This document shows positions 53,702 through 63,053 of a stretch of DNA of 64,000 nucleotides, in pieces (the stretch's first letter is position 1; each line of letters starts with the position of its first letter). Source of the stretch: JAAZBV01 sp963665715 (GTDB taxonomy: Bacteria; Desulfobacterota; DSM-4660; Desulfatiglandales; HGW-15). The notes below the pieces were generated by a model. The model was not told the origin of the DNA. It saw only the letters and a list, made by a program, of their open reading frames with translations, and searched no databases. The translations under genes and the position numbers were made by a program. The stretch lies in the NCBI GenBank assembly GCA_963665715.2, contig CAXXPR010000002.1:5704001-5768000 (forward strand), in the 5' to 3' direction.

Positions 53702-54270
53702 GCCTTATCCCCCTTCTTGTAAAGATAGGGTGAGTTTACAGGAACTTTTTTAAACGCATCGGAAGGACATACAAGTGCTATAGCACACTGGTTGCAGTTA
53801 ACACAGCGGTCATGCCTTACCTGCATATGAAGAGAACCGTTACCGAAACCGTTGCATGTTTTCACGCACTTTGCACAGCCGATACACAGTGACTCATCTA
53901 TCGTGTATTCGTAGTAAGGGTCTTCAACATAGTTCCGTTTAATTGCACCCATGGGGCAGATCTGGTTTTCAGCACCTTCATTTATAGCATTGGGCTGAGG
54001 CTCAAAAAAACCAAAACATATTTTGCAGTAGCCGCAGACATCATATGAGTGAACACATTTTACTGCCGACTCTTCAAGCACGCAGGCGGTTTCACACTTT
54101 CCGCATGTACTGCATCTGTAGGGATCTATCTGCCAGGCGTAGGTTGCGTTTTTTCCGCGGTATAATCCCAGCCCTATAACACCGCCTATTGCCATAAGAG
54201 AAGCGCCGCGAAGGGCATCCCGTAAAAATTCCCGCCTGGATTTCTTTTTGTCGTTGTTGTTATTGTCCAT
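53698..54270 (-). CDS. Exported polyferredoxin with twin-arginine signal (NapG/HybA-like)
   Basis: The 190-residue protein has a twin-arginine signal (SRREFLRDALRGASLMAIGG). At least three to four [4Fe-4S] motifs follow: CSTCGKCETAC, CGYCKICFG, CIGCAKCVKTC and CVNCNQCAIALVCP. Folded Fe-S proteins exported by Tat act in the periplasm. It should accept electrons from, or donate to, the adjacent NapH-like protein, as NapG does. ATG 54270 has GGAG at correct spacing; the longer frame upstream passes through a repeat and is rejected. Overlap with napH-like is four bases. Confidence 0.88.
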   Translation of the reverse strand: MDNNNNDKKKSRREFLRDALRGASLMAIGGVIGLGLYRGKNATYAWQIDPYRCSTCGKCETACVLEESAVKCVHSYDVCGYCKICFGFFEPQPNAINEGAENQICPMGAIKRNYVEDPYYEYTIDESLCIGCAKCVKTCNGFGNGSLHMQVRHDRCVNCNQCAIALVCPSDAFKKVPVNSPYLYKKGDKA

Positions 54271-54297
54271 ATAGAACTCCAAAAAATAAAAATCTAT

Positions 54298-54528
54298 TTC
54301 ACCACGGAGAGCACGGGGAACACGGAGAAAGACAAAAAAGCTGAACCGCAAAGACGCAAAGGACGCTAAGAAAAACAAAAACGATTTTATGTTTTAAGGC
54401 AATAAAAAGCTTTTCTTTCGTGTATTTTGCCTGTTCCGCCATAGTTTGAGCGTTTTTACGAAGGCGGATGTTTTTCGTGGTTAAAAGCCTTTAGTTTTTC
54501 TCTGTGTCCTCTGTGCTCTCCGTGGTAA
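54298..54528. repeat. Large MITE-like inverted element between the NHL and ferredoxin genes
   Basis: The left arm CACCACGGAGAGCACGGGGA (from 54300) and the right arm ending CTCTCCGTGGTA (to 54528) are complementary. The inner part contains an extra AACCGCAAAGACGCAAAGG unit. The element fills the whole 266-base gap and would form a long hairpin in the operon transcript. Confidence 0.7.
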
Positions 54529-54536
54529 TAATATAA

Positions 54537-55553
54537 CTATCTGCTGCTCTTCCGTTTAAAAAACCTTAAAACATTTCTTGCCCTGTCCAGTATATAAACA
54601 TGGCCGCTATTATCTGCTGCCACATCAAAGCCGTATCGCTGGACTTTTTCCGTCTTTCTCCCGACTGTCTCGGATATATTTGCAAGGTCCTTCGGCTGCG
54701 CAACAAAACCCTTAAGTTTACCAAAGGTGTCATATATTTTTACCCTTGCCACTCCCTTTTCACAGGTGACCATGTCTCCGTCCGGCAGCATTGCAAAACT
54801 TACAGGGTTGCAGCAGGCTGAAAAATCTTCAAGCCTGTTTCCGAATTTTCCCCATGCAAACTCTCTATTGCCCTCTACAGTGTATAACTCCACCTGATGA
54901 TTTCCCGGGTTTGCCACCCTGAGCAGTCCGTCCTTTGCCATTGCCAGATCAAAATAAGGGCCCGGCACAGAAAATCCCGGGATGTTTTTGTCGGGATCTT
55001 TATCTCCGATCCGCCTTACAAAATTTCCTTCAGTATCATAACACCACACAATCCTCTGACCTGCATCAGCTATAAACACATGGTCTTCAGACACATCCAT
55101 GCTTGTTATCCATGCCTTTTCACCAAGGCTTTTCCAGGTCTGCTGAATATTTCCCTTTTTATCCGTAACAACAACTCTGTCCTTTGTTCCTATGAAAAAA
55201 GATTTTTCAGCAGGGGCCACATAAAAAGGTGTAACTGCTAATGAAACTGTGTTTTTTAATTTTCCCTTTGAATCGAATATTTTTATTGACTGATCCCCTG
55301 CAGCATAAAGAGATCCGGAATCATCCACAGTTATTGAGCGTGACTCTTTAAACCCGGTTGATACCGGTTTTGATGCCTCATCATAAAGAATCATTTCAGG
55401 ATCTATCCGGGTAGATGCAATAATATCATGTGCGCTGGCGACAGCACTTATTTTTGGAGACAGGCCGATACAAACCAGCCCTCCAACTGCAGCGACAGAT
55501 CCTGTTTTAAGGGCATCACCTATAAACTCACGCCGTGTTTTTTTGTTATCCAT
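54537..55553 (-). CDS. Exported NHL/SMP30-type beta-propeller with twin-arginine signal
   Basis: The 338-residue protein has a Tat-like signal (KTRREFIGDALKTGSVAAVGG, residues 4-24). NHL-type repeats (about 65-330) follow. Recurring cores are SRSITVDDSGSLYAAGDQ, DVSEDHVFIADAGQRIV, DLAMAKDGLLRVANPGNHQVE and DVAADNSGHVYILD. Such propellers bind partners rather than carry redox centres. A Tat signal without an obvious cofactor may indicate that it is exported with the ferredoxin partner or that the family shares the leader. Its role in the redox cluster is inferred from position. Confidence 0.85.
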   Translation of the reverse strand: MDNKKTRREFIGDALKTGSVAAVGGLVCIGLSPKISAVASAHDIIASTRIDPEMILYDEASKPVSTGFKESRSITVDDSGSLYAAGDQSIKIFDSKGKLKNTVSLAVTPFYVAPAEKSFFIGTKDRVVVTDKKGNIQQTWKSLGEKAWITSMDVSEDHVFIADAGQRIVWCYDTEGNFVRRIGDKDPDKNIPGFSVPGPYFDLAMAKDGLLRVANPGNHQVELYTVEGNREFAWGKFGNRLEDFSACCNPVSFAMLPDGDMVTCEKGVARVKIYDTFGKLKGFVAQPKDLANISETVGRKTEKVQRYGFDVAADNSGHVYILDRARNVLRFFKRKSSR

Positions 55554-55625
55554 AATTCCTAATGCTCCGAGCCCCCAAATTAGGTGGAGATATAAAGCCT
55601 AATATTGTTAAAGCACCCAGCCAAA

Positions 55626-55730
55626 CTCCTCTCCCTTGACGGGAGAGGCTGGGAGAGGGTGGCAAAATAGAAACTCAATACAATATTGCTGTTTTCTCCC
55701 CCTCCCTTAATCCCTCCCGCCAGGGGAGGG
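55626..55730. repeat. C-rich inverted repeat (CTCCC...GGGAG family)
   Basis: CTCCTCTCCCTTGACGGGAG (from 55627) faces CCCTCCCTTAATCCCTCCCG and GGGGAGGG (to 55730). The right part recurs almost identically at 4761-4802, and a shorter version lies at 60917-60951. No gene is visible in 55554-55843. Confidence 0.65.
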
Positions 55731-55843
55731 AAACTTCAAAAACCATTTTTCTTAAGTCAACAACATTAGATTTTACACCCGAACTAAAAATATCTTCTGT
55801 AAAAAAATAACCGTCACTACTGCTGTGCTACAAAAAATCAAAT

Positions 55844-57247
55844 TTAATTACCCATAATATCCAGACATTTCATACGGGTAAGATCACGCACAATCAACCT
55901 GCCCGACACAAACACCATGGGTCCCCATGCATCGTGACCTTCCAGCACCTTTGCATCGGTCAGGGGCTCATACGCATCAGGAGCAGCCTTTGCAACTGTA
56001 AGATGCCCGTCATCGTCCATAACAAAAATCATATTATTTATTATTGTATAAGGGCCGATCCCAAACTTGTTAGCTGAAGTACTTGTCCACTTTATGTTTC
56101 CGTCCAGGTCCATGCAGGTAAACTGTTCATCAGGCCTTACCCCGTAGATATAGCCTTTGTAGAGGATGGGAGTCTGCTGGTCTGATCCGAACACTTTCGG
56201 GTCAAGCCTGTAAATCTGCTCCGGCACATATTTATTATCTCTCTTTTTAACGGCAAGCATCATTGCGCCTGCATTGTATCCGCCGGAAAGAAAGATACGC
56301 TCCTTATCTATAACAACAGGGGTTGGTACATTTGCAATATTGATACGCCAGTCCGGATATTCCCAGAGCAGTTTTCCATCGGTTTTTGAAACCCCGACCA
56401 CTCCTCCGCCCGCACAGTACACATAGGCCTTTTCATCACCCATATCCATTGGGACAATGGATGAATGGGTCATCTTCCAGCCCTTTGGATTTGGTGTTGC
56501 CCAGATTATTTCACCTGTCCTGTAATCAAGGGCCATAATAAGGGCGTCTTTACCGCCGACCCCGAGTATGAGTTTATCATCATCCACAAGAGGACACTGC
56601 CCTGCATACCAGGCAGGAACTTCTGCACCGTCTTCCTTTACCAGGTCACGCTTCCAGCGGAGTTCACCTGTTATTCTGTCAAGACACACAACATGGCATT
56701 TGGGCCCCAGCGTAATCACACAGTCTCCGGCAATAAATGGAACAGTGCGGCTCATACCGTGATTTCTTTTTATTTTAACCTTATAAAAATACCGCCATAT
56801 CTCACGGCCGTCATCCAGTGAAAGACAGCGTATGGCATCTCCGCCCTTTTCCTGATCATAGTCCAGCACATAAACACGGCCTTCGGCAACTGCTGCTCCT
56901 GCATAACCTTCACCCAGGGCAACCTCCCATAAAACCTCAGGCGGATTTGTACGCCACTGGAGATTAAACGGTTTTGAAACATCTTCAGCTACAACAGCAT
57001 CAAGATTAACACCCCTGAAACCCGGCCAGAAACCAGGCAGTTGGGATGGAACACCATCGGATGTTGTAAGTTCTCCCACAAAGGGAACAGCATCCTTTGA
57101 TGAATCAGCCCTGTTTTCCGCTATGGGAACACGGAGATCAATATCAGCACCACGCCCCTGTAACAGGAGCAATGACAGGAGTGAAAGAGCACCGGCTATA
57201 ACAAGTATTACCGGTAAAACAGTTATGAATTTGTTAATTTTCATCAT
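55844..57247 (-). CDS. Membrane-anchored PQQ-type beta-propeller protein
   Basis: The 467-residue protein has one N-terminal anchor (about 8-30), a linker and a propeller (about 95-465). Typical PQQ-like blade cores are VLWEVALGEGYAG, GREIWRYFYK, GELRWKRDLV, GEIIWATPNP and GKLLWEYPDW. Two Cys-containing blades (CLSLDDG and CHVVCLDR) are present. The second Met (57244) is an equally good start. It resembles the plentiful putative propellers of Planctomycetes and Desulfobacterota with no known enzyme activity. It follows the permease gene within the minus-strand run. Confidence 0.82.
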   Translation of the reverse strand: MMKINKFITVLPVILVIAGALSLLSLLLLQGRGADIDLRVPIAENRADSSKDAVPFVGELTTSDGVPSQLPGFWPGFRGVNLDAVVAEDVSKPFNLQWRTNPPEVLWEVALGEGYAGAAVAEGRVYVLDYDQEKGGDAIRCLSLDDGREIWRYFYKVKIKRNHGMSRTVPFIAGDCVITLGPKCHVVCLDRITGELRWKRDLVKEDGAEVPAWYAGQCPLVDDDKLILGVGGKDALIMALDYRTGEIIWATPNPKGWKMTHSSIVPMDMGDEKAYVYCAGGGVVGVSKTDGKLLWEYPDWRINIANVPTPVVIDKERIFLSGGYNAGAMMLAVKKRDNKYVPEQIYRLDPKVFGSDQQTPILYKGYIYGVRPDEQFTCMDLDGNIKWTSTSANKFGIGPYTIINNMIFVMDDDGHLTVAKAAPDAYEPLTDAKVLEGHDAWGPMVFVSGRLIVRDLTRMKCLDIMGN

Positions 57248-57271
57248 GATCCTTTAATATTAAAAACTGTT

Positions 57272-57362
57272 TTCACCACAGAGGCACAGAGTCCACAGAG
57301 TTTTTTATTTTTTTTAAAATTAATAAAGTTTTTCTCTGTGTTCTCCGTGTCTCTGTGGTGAA
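57272..57362. repeat. MITE-like hairpin with CACCACAGAGGCACAGAG arms
   Basis: The left arm TTCACCACAGAGGCACAGAG (from 57272) is complementary to CTCTGTGGTGAA (to 57362), with a 40-base A/T-rich centre. It is the same family as 39550-39644. It takes up the entire gap between the propeller and the permease stop. Confidence 0.75.
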
Positions 57363-57369
57363 TATGTCT

Positions 57370-60300
57370 TTATTCATTCCGTAATGGAGTTAAAATATCA
57401 CCCCGTAAAACACTCTTTGTTGAAACCACTACCCATATAACACCGCTTGCGGCAGTTAACAGGGTCATTAATGCAATCAGCCCAAATGGAAGCTGCTCCC
57501 CGGCACTCTGTATAGACGGCATGACAGATACAGCTGCACATAAAAGCCCGGCTGCAATACCGGCTGCCAGAAGATAAATATGTTCATAACACACCATCTT
57601 TAATATTGCGCCCCTCCTGAAACCTACAGCCCTTAACATTGCAAGTTCTCCCTGGCGTTCAAGAAGGTTCCTTGCAACTATCAGCCCCAGGCCGATGCAA
57701 CCAAGTATAAGGCCTAAACCGCCCAGGATAAGAAATATGGAGAGATACGTGTCTTCCATCCTGGCAAAAAGCTCAAGCCTTTCTATAGTAGTTTCCACTG
57801 AAATCCCGGCATCGGACATCCTTTGAGTAATGTGTTCTGAAATTTCGGTTTCCATATTTGGGGGCGTATCAATAAGCCATGCGCCGTAGCCTTCAACTTC
57901 GGGGAAATATTTAGCCATGTTTTCATCTGATATTAAAAGGCTTCCCTGCAGTACTGAACTTTTTATCATGCCGGCAATTCTCAGCTTTATCTCCTCACCT
58001 TTTCTATTTTGATAGACAAGGATATCACCGGTCTTTTTACCAAGCCCCCAGTAGACAGTCGGGTAATCACCCACAGCAGGAATAATATTCTCGGAACTCT
58101 CCTGTTTTAATATTTCCCAGGGATTGTTTTTATATTTTTGATCCTCAATATCCTGAAAGGAAAATGAACCGCGCTCAGTAAACGCTTCCTGAGACACTCC
58201 AAGAATTTTCGGTTCCTGTGTGCGGTTAAGATTAAGGCAGCTTGCATCATCTCCATGTCTTACCCTTAAACTAACAAACCTGACTTCATTTAATTTTTCA
58301 GTGTCCAGGCCCCATGTTTCTCTTCCCTGTACTGAATTAAGATTCTGCACAACCGGCACAGAAGATTCTGAGTACAGAGAAAAGCCCCCTGTCCCGGATG
58401 ATGGTATTTCAGCTCCTGCTTCAGGATTTTTTCTATTTGCGCTCACTGCTGCAACCATAAAAACCCCGCAGGCAAGCATTGCAATAACTGCCATGCTTCG
58501 CCCGCGCCTTCTGGCGCTGTTTTGCAGTGCAAGTGAGTTTAAGGATGTTAAATGTCCTTTTGAGCCTGAAACTGTTTTTAAAAGAAGTACCCTTATAAAA
58601 ATCATGATGGATATTAAAAGCAATGCTCCGGCGCCGAAGAACGCACCTGCCATGGCACTGCTTCCAAGAGACTTGCTGCTTATAATCAGGATTAAAGCCC
58701 CCAGCAGACAGATTAAGGAAAGAGGCCATCCGAGCCATCCTGGTTTATCTTTCTTTATATTATCTGCTGAATCACTGCCGCTCAATAAACTGTGAGCACT
58801 TGATTTCATCTGCTTATGCAGAGTCCTTATCATTGCCATAAATGCAATTAAAAACCCTGCTAAAAATCCTATTATCATTGATTCAAAAGACACGGAATAA
58901 CGGACGGACATGCCCGCCACTGCTCCCTGCCAGGCATTTGAAAGCCCCCATACTATAACTTTTGTGTAGATAACAGCTATTAAGGACCCTGCAAAAGCTC
59001 CGATCAGGGCAATAATTAAACCTTCATACAGGTAAAGCTTTCTGACTCTTTTAACCGGAAACCCTATGGCAAGGAGCATACCGGTCTGATTTTTACGCCC
59101 TTCAATGCTGAACACAAAAAGAAGCCAGGTAAGAAGAACAGCAGAAAAAATTAAAAACATGCTTAAGCCTAAAAAGAGCTGGCCAAAATCCGTACCGCCT
59201 CTGCTTGCCCTGGCCCCCTGCTCTTTTACAGGTATAACGGATAAACCGACAGATGCAGGATCAACATTCATGCGTATCTTTTCAGCTATGTTTTGTTTTT
59301 CTTGAAGGCCGGTCTTAAAACGCACAGCCGTTAAATTTCCGTAAGTGTTGGACCACATTTTCTGACCTGCAGAAAGTGTAATAAAGGCCTTGGGAGTGCC
59401 TCGGTAATTATCCCAGTATGCTTCATCCTTATCCCTTATGAGTGTAAGGTTAATGGGAAGTGAAGGATCCCAGTCACTGCAGTTTTCCGGGTCAGACAAG
59501 CCCGGAAGGTTCGGCATAAGAGTTCTGTCAGAAGCAATGCCTTTAATGGGGATAATCCTGCAGATCGTAAAAGACCTTTGATTTTCTTCAAGACTCTCCC
59601 ATCCTCCGGGAACAAAATATTTTAACGTAAGGGTATCTCCGACCTCTGCACCAAGATCATCAGCAAGCCACTGGTTTATTACTATCTGCTCATCAGACAT
59701 ACCGTCTGGAAATATTTCTTTAAAAGCGCCTTTAACTTCTGCGGCTGTAACCATGGAGTATGGTGTAAAAGATTCTTTAACCCGCAGTTCATTGACAAAA
59801 TAGGTAAGAATACCTGCGGCATCCTTTTGTGCGTTTAAGGCTGCAGTGCTGACTGATGGATCAATAAACACCTTTGAACTTGTGAGTTCAAGAGTACTGT
59901 TATTAACCGTTTCAAGATCAACACCTGCATCTTTAAGCCGCCACTCCTGTTTAAGAGCCTTATAGATATTTCTATCACCGCTGTTTTGAGACTCATTAGT
60001 GATCAGCATCAGGTTTGCTTTTCCTGCACGGTCGATCTGATCACCAAGCCATGAGATCGGCACAAAAAGGTTTAAGGGCTCCTGCTGATTGGCTTCAAGG
60101 CTGAATCTTCCGAAATGGTCGTCATCAGCAATGCCTGAAACAGACAGCCTCATGGAAATGGTGTTATCCTTATTGGGTGCAAGAACAAGATTCCGTGATA
60201 TTGCAGAGGGTTTATCAAATCGTAATACGACTTCTGTATCTTCACCCTGTCTGATTTTGAGCCGGTAAGCCAGTGCGGAGTTTATAACAGCCTTTTCATT

Positions 60301-60684
60301 TTCAATATTGCCCGGAGCTTCCCCTGCGAGCGACATTTTAAAAAAGTCATCGTTAACACCGAGGACACGAACCTGGTTTACACGGATGCTTCCATCACCT
60401 TTTGTGACCATCCCCTGAAGCTGAAGAACCGGAACCGATTCAATATTTTTTTCTTTTAAACGTTGACTCAGCTCCTGTCTAAAAAAACGCTCCCTGGCGG
60501 AGATAACACTGTCAACTTTTCCAAGACGTGAAACAAATGCATATTTAAGGGTAGCCTTTACAGAATCGCCCACAAAAAGCGCACCTGTAAGTGTTGCTGT
60601 GGCAATTGCTGCTGCAAGTGCCACGGCAATGTGTATGCGCCTGTAATGGACAAGGCTTTTTATTACCCATTTAAATAGTGTCAT
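57370..60684 (-). CDS. Large FtsX/MacB-like ABC permease
   Basis: This is a membrane component of an ABC system, 1104 residues if started at ATG 60684 (a TTG at 60708 is the alternative; the ribosome site is weak for both). The layout is an N-terminal helix, a large periplasmic MacB-like domain, three helices with the FtsX signature (SMFLIFSAVLLTWLLFVFSIEGRKNQ) and central helices. A second periplasmic domain and a last three-helix FtsX block follow (GGLGLILGCIGLGLIVARNLLERQGELAMLRAVGFRRG). Two FtsX units in one chain are found in lipoprotein- or lipid-extracting systems. The LolD-like ATPase gene lies upstream, beyond a 380-base gap. The cargo is unknown. Confidence 0.87.
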   Translation of the reverse strand: MTLFKWVIKSLVHYRRIHIAVALAAAIATATLTGALFVGDSVKATLKYAFVSRLGKVDSVISARERFFRQELSQRLKEKNIESVPVLQLQGMVTKGDGSIRVNQVRVLGVNDDFFKMSLAGEAPGNIENEKAVINSALAYRLKIRQGEDTEVVLRFDKPSAISRNLVLAPNKDNTISMRLSVSGIADDDHFGRFSLEANQQEPLNLFVPISWLGDQIDRAGKANLMLITNESQNSGDRNIYKALKQEWRLKDAGVDLETVNNSTLELTSSKVFIDPSVSTAALNAQKDAAGILTYFVNELRVKESFTPYSMVTAAEVKGAFKEIFPDGMSDEQIVINQWLADDLGAEVGDTLTLKYFVPGGWESLEENQRSFTICRIIPIKGIASDRTLMPNLPGLSDPENCSDWDPSLPINLTLIRDKDEAYWDNYRGTPKAFITLSAGQKMWSNTYGNLTAVRFKTGLQEKQNIAEKIRMNVDPASVGLSVIPVKEQGARASRGGTDFGQLFLGLSMFLIFSAVLLTWLLFVFSIEGRKNQTGMLLAIGFPVKRVRKLYLYEGLIIALIGAFAGSLIAVIYTKVIVWGLSNAWQGAVAGMSVRYSVSFESMIIGFLAGFLIAFMAMIRTLHKQMKSSAHSLLSGSDSADNIKKDKPGWLGWPLSLICLLGALILIISSKSLGSSAMAGAFFGAGALLLISIMIFIRVLLLKTVSGSKGHLTSLNSLALQNSARRRGRSMAVIAMLACGVFMVAAVSANRKNPEAGAEIPSSGTGGFSLYSESSVPVVQNLNSVQGRETWGLDTEKLNEVRFVSLRVRHGDDASCLNLNRTQEPKILGVSQEAFTERGSFSFQDIEDQKYKNNPWEILKQESSENIIPAVGDYPTVYWGLGKKTGDILVYQNRKGEEIKLRIAGMIKSSVLQGSLLISDENMAKYFPEVEGYGAWLIDTPPNMETEISEHITQRMSDAGISVETTIERLELFARMEDTYLSIFLILGGLGLILGCIGLGLIVARNLLERQGELAMLRAVGFRRGAILKMVCYEHIYLLAAGIAAGLLCAAVSVMPSIQSAGEQLPFGLIALMTLLTAASGVIWVVVSTKSVLRGDILTPLRNE

Positions 60685-60708
60685 TGTTTTTCTTACTATT
60701 ACCTTCAA

Positions 60709-61064
60709 TAATCAAATCAGCTAGTATGCTGCCTTTACCCTTTGTAGAGACAGGTTTTAAACCTGTCTTCGAATAGCTGTCTGGAACTGGTGCTGAAAAC
60801 TTCTTGTTCCTACAGTCCCCGTGGGAACACTTTCCTTTAGACGCTCTGAGTCGTTTCTAAATTCTTTCACAACTTACGCTATGATATCTATCATGATCAA
60901 AGGAAGACTGTTTTAGCCCCCTCCCCTAACCCCTCCCGCCAGGGGAGGGGAATCTCTCAATCCAAACTTTTTCTCCGGAGTGTCACCTTATTCTGCTCAA
61001 ATTCACATCTCTTTAGACAGGTTAGAAACCTGTCTCTACAAATTCACAAAACAATTCCTTGAGC
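60709..61064. repeat. Intergenic stretch with three repeats
   Basis: Two inverted units built on GACAGGTT/AACCTGTC lie at 60745-60770 and 61012-61040, facing each other. A C-rich unit lies at 60917-60951. No gene is visible. The stretch separates the ATPase and permease genes of what looks like one ABC system, so the operon may be split or the repeats inserted into it. Confidence 0.6.
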
Positions 61065-61754
61065 TCAGACCAGGCTTCCTCCTGTTAACTTACCCTCACG
61101 AAGGGTATAAACCTGCTTAAACTGCTCTGCCAGATCTGCAGCGTGGGTAACAACTATAAGCGTAATATTTTCTGTCCGGTTAAGATCATTCAGCATATTC
61201 ATAACACTTACCGCTGTTTCATGATCCAGCGATCCTGTTGGTTCATCAGCCAAAAGCAGTTTCGGTGAATTAATTAACGCCCTGGCTACCGCTGCCCTCT
61301 GCCTCTGGCCTCCGGACAGTTCTCCGGGCCTGCGGTTCATGCATTCTGAAATCCCCATTTTATCCAGCAGCTCTTTTGCCCTTTTATTAAGAGCTTCACT
61401 CTTTTCTTTTTCAGGAAATGCAAGGGTCGGTATCAGAACATTTTCAAGTATGCTCAGGTGAGGAAGCAGATGATGCATCTGAAACACAAAACCGATTTCC
61501 CGGTTTCGGATAAAGGCAAGCTTTTGATCATCAAGGGCTGTAAGCTCCTGCCCGTTAAGCTGAACTTTCCCCTGAGACGGTTTATCAAGAGCGCCTATAA
61601 TATTAAGAAGCGTGCTCTTGCCGCACCCTGACGGACCAAGGACAGCCATTGAGTCACCGGCTGAAAGTGTCAGATCAAGTGAATCAAGGACAGTTACATA
61701 ACCGGGTTCCCCGGTGTTTCCATAGCCTTTTGAAATGTCAGTTAATTCCAGCAT
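61065..61754 (-). CDS. LolD/MacB-type ABC transporter ATPase
   Basis: This is a cytoplasmic ATPase of 229 residues. Walker A GPSGCGKST is near 40-48, then Q-loop FVFQMHHLLPHLSI, signature LSGGQRQR near 145, Walker B LLLADEPTGSLD and H-loop VVTHAAD. Full length and all catalytic residues are intact. The sequence type is that of the LolD/FtsE/MacB family, which energises FtsX-type permeases such as the one at 57370. It starts three bases after the glycosyltransferase stop. Confidence 0.93.
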   Translation of the reverse strand: MLELTDISKGYGNTGEPGYVTVLDSLDLTLSAGDSMAVLGPSGCGKSTLLNIIGALDKPSQGKVQLNGQELTALDDQKLAFIRNREIGFVFQMHHLLPHLSILENVLIPTLAFPEKEKSEALNKRAKELLDKMGISECMNRRPGELSGGQRQRAAVARALINSPKLLLADEPTGSLDHETAVSVMNMLNDLNRTENITLIVVTHAADLAEQFKQVYTLREGKLTGGSLV

Positions 61755-61757
61755 GCT

Positions 61758-63053
61758 CTACCCCGCAATAACATCACTAAACACCTTAATAAGTTTATCC
61801 GAAGTCTTCCTTATATCAAAATGCTCCTCAATTCCTCTTCTCCCCTTTTTTCCAAGCTCATGGGCAGACTGAGGCTCAAGCAGCATTTGAGCCAGCACTT
61901 CTGCAAAAAATATTGGAGAATGAAACTCCACAAGTACACCGCCGCCCGTAAGCTCAATCATCTCGGGGAATATTCCGATTTTAGGAACAACAACAGGAAC
62001 TCCTGCAGCCTTTGCCTCAAGGGCAAAAAGGCCATATGCTGCTTCTTCCCTTTCAGGAACGCACATTACAGACAGTTTCTTCAGCCACTCTTTTCTGCCG
62101 TCGCCTAAAAACTCGGGTAAAAACACAACATCGTCCCGGATTCCTTCCTGTCCCAGTTTTCGTTCCAGCTCTTTTACAAAGGGTTCATCTGCCAGGTTCT
62201 TTCCGCCGGATATTTCCAGCCTGCATTTTTTAAGCTCGGGCTTCCGCTTTAAAATAACAAAGGCATCTATCAGGGTATCAAGCCCTCTTTCCTTGCACAT
62301 GCGCGACAGAAACCCTATAACAGGTTCAGCAGGAGGTACCGCGGCAGCCTGGTATTCATCTAAATCTATTCCCAAATAAACGGTATGGAGCTTATCTTTA
62401 CTGATATTAAGCCTTGGTGCAATACGGTCTGCATATGTTTTACTAACCGATATAAAGGCATCCATTTCTTTCGAGCATTTCTGAAGCAGGCTCCATGCCT
62501 CACTGCTGTAAGGCTCTCCAAGACCGTCAACAAATGCCTCTTCATCCTGCAGCAGGCAGATAACCGGCACCTTGAGCCGTTTTTTAAGAGATGAAGCAAG
62601 CCCGCCTAAAAGCACATTTGAAAGGATTACCACATCCGGACGTTCCATATCATGGGACAGCCACTCTATAAGCCTGTCCAGTTCCTTTACCTGTTTTCCT
62701 TCTTCTCCCCTGAGCATGGAGATGGTTGTTTCACCAAGCTCCTTCGAACTGGTCATGCCGGCCTTTTTTGAAACCTTTGAGAGGAGAGATCTGTTATCCA
62801 GCATGCTGTCCACCCAGCGGGGAGTCTTTCGGAAAAGCCCCAGCTTCTGCTGCAGATAGACATTTATACCGCCGTAAAAAATAGGGGAATCTATTGAAAC
62901 ATTCGGAGAATCAAGTTTTATGGGCAGATACAGGGGTACCAAGGTTATATCATGCCCCTTAAGCTTTAATGCCCTTAAAAGCGCCTGATCCCTGAGGCAG
63001 TTTTCACAATAAAAATTATCACCTGATCCCGGAGTTATCTGTACTATTTTCAT
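61758..63053 (-). CDS. GT4-family glycosyltransferase
   Basis: This is a cytoplasmic GT-B-fold transferase of 431 residues. The N-terminal acceptor domain is MKIVQITPGSGDNFYCENCLRD, a start typical of GT4/ExpE7-like proteins. The C-terminal donor domain has IGFLSRMCKERGLDTLIDAF, and the nucleotide-sugar motif EAKAAGVPVVVPKIG with the EX7E-like region around EAAYGLFALEAKAAG. It overlaps the propeller gene by four bases (ATGA) and precedes the ABC ATPase. Its acceptor is unknown; glycosylation of a product exported by the neighbouring ABC system is possible but unproven. Confidence 0.88.
   Translation of the reverse strand: MKIVQITPGSGDNFYCENCLRDQALLRALKLKGHDITLVPLYLPIKLDSPNVSIDSPIFYGGINVYLQQKLGLFRKTPRWVDSMLDNRSLLSKVSKKAGMTSSKELGETTISMLRGEEGKQVKELDRLIEWLSHDMERPDVVILSNVLLGGLASSLKKRLKVPVICLLQDEEAFVDGLGEPYSSEAWSLLQKCSKEMDAFISVSKTYADRIAPRLNISKDKLHTVYLGIDLDEYQAAAVPPAEPVIGFLSRMCKERGLDTLIDAFVILKRKPELKKCRLEISGGKNLADEPFVKELERKLGQEGIRDDVVFLPEFLGDGRKEWLKKLSVMCVPEREEAAYGLFALEAKAAGVPVVVPKIGIFPEMIELTGGGVLVEFHSPIFFAEVLAQMLLEPQSAHELGKKGRRGIEEHFDIRKTSDKLIKVFSDVIAG

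Noticed and set aside
50655..57247. True PQQ-dependent alcohol dehydrogenases
   Set aside because: The blade repeats are present, but the calcium/PQQ-binding residues and adjacent-cysteine ring of quinoprotein dehydrogenases were not seen.
57370..61754. A Nos-type nitrous-oxide reductase accessory cluster (NosDFY with NosR-like protein)
   Set aside because: No NosZ, NosD or NosL is seen, and the permease is FtsX/MacB-like with two large periplasmic domains, unlike NosY.
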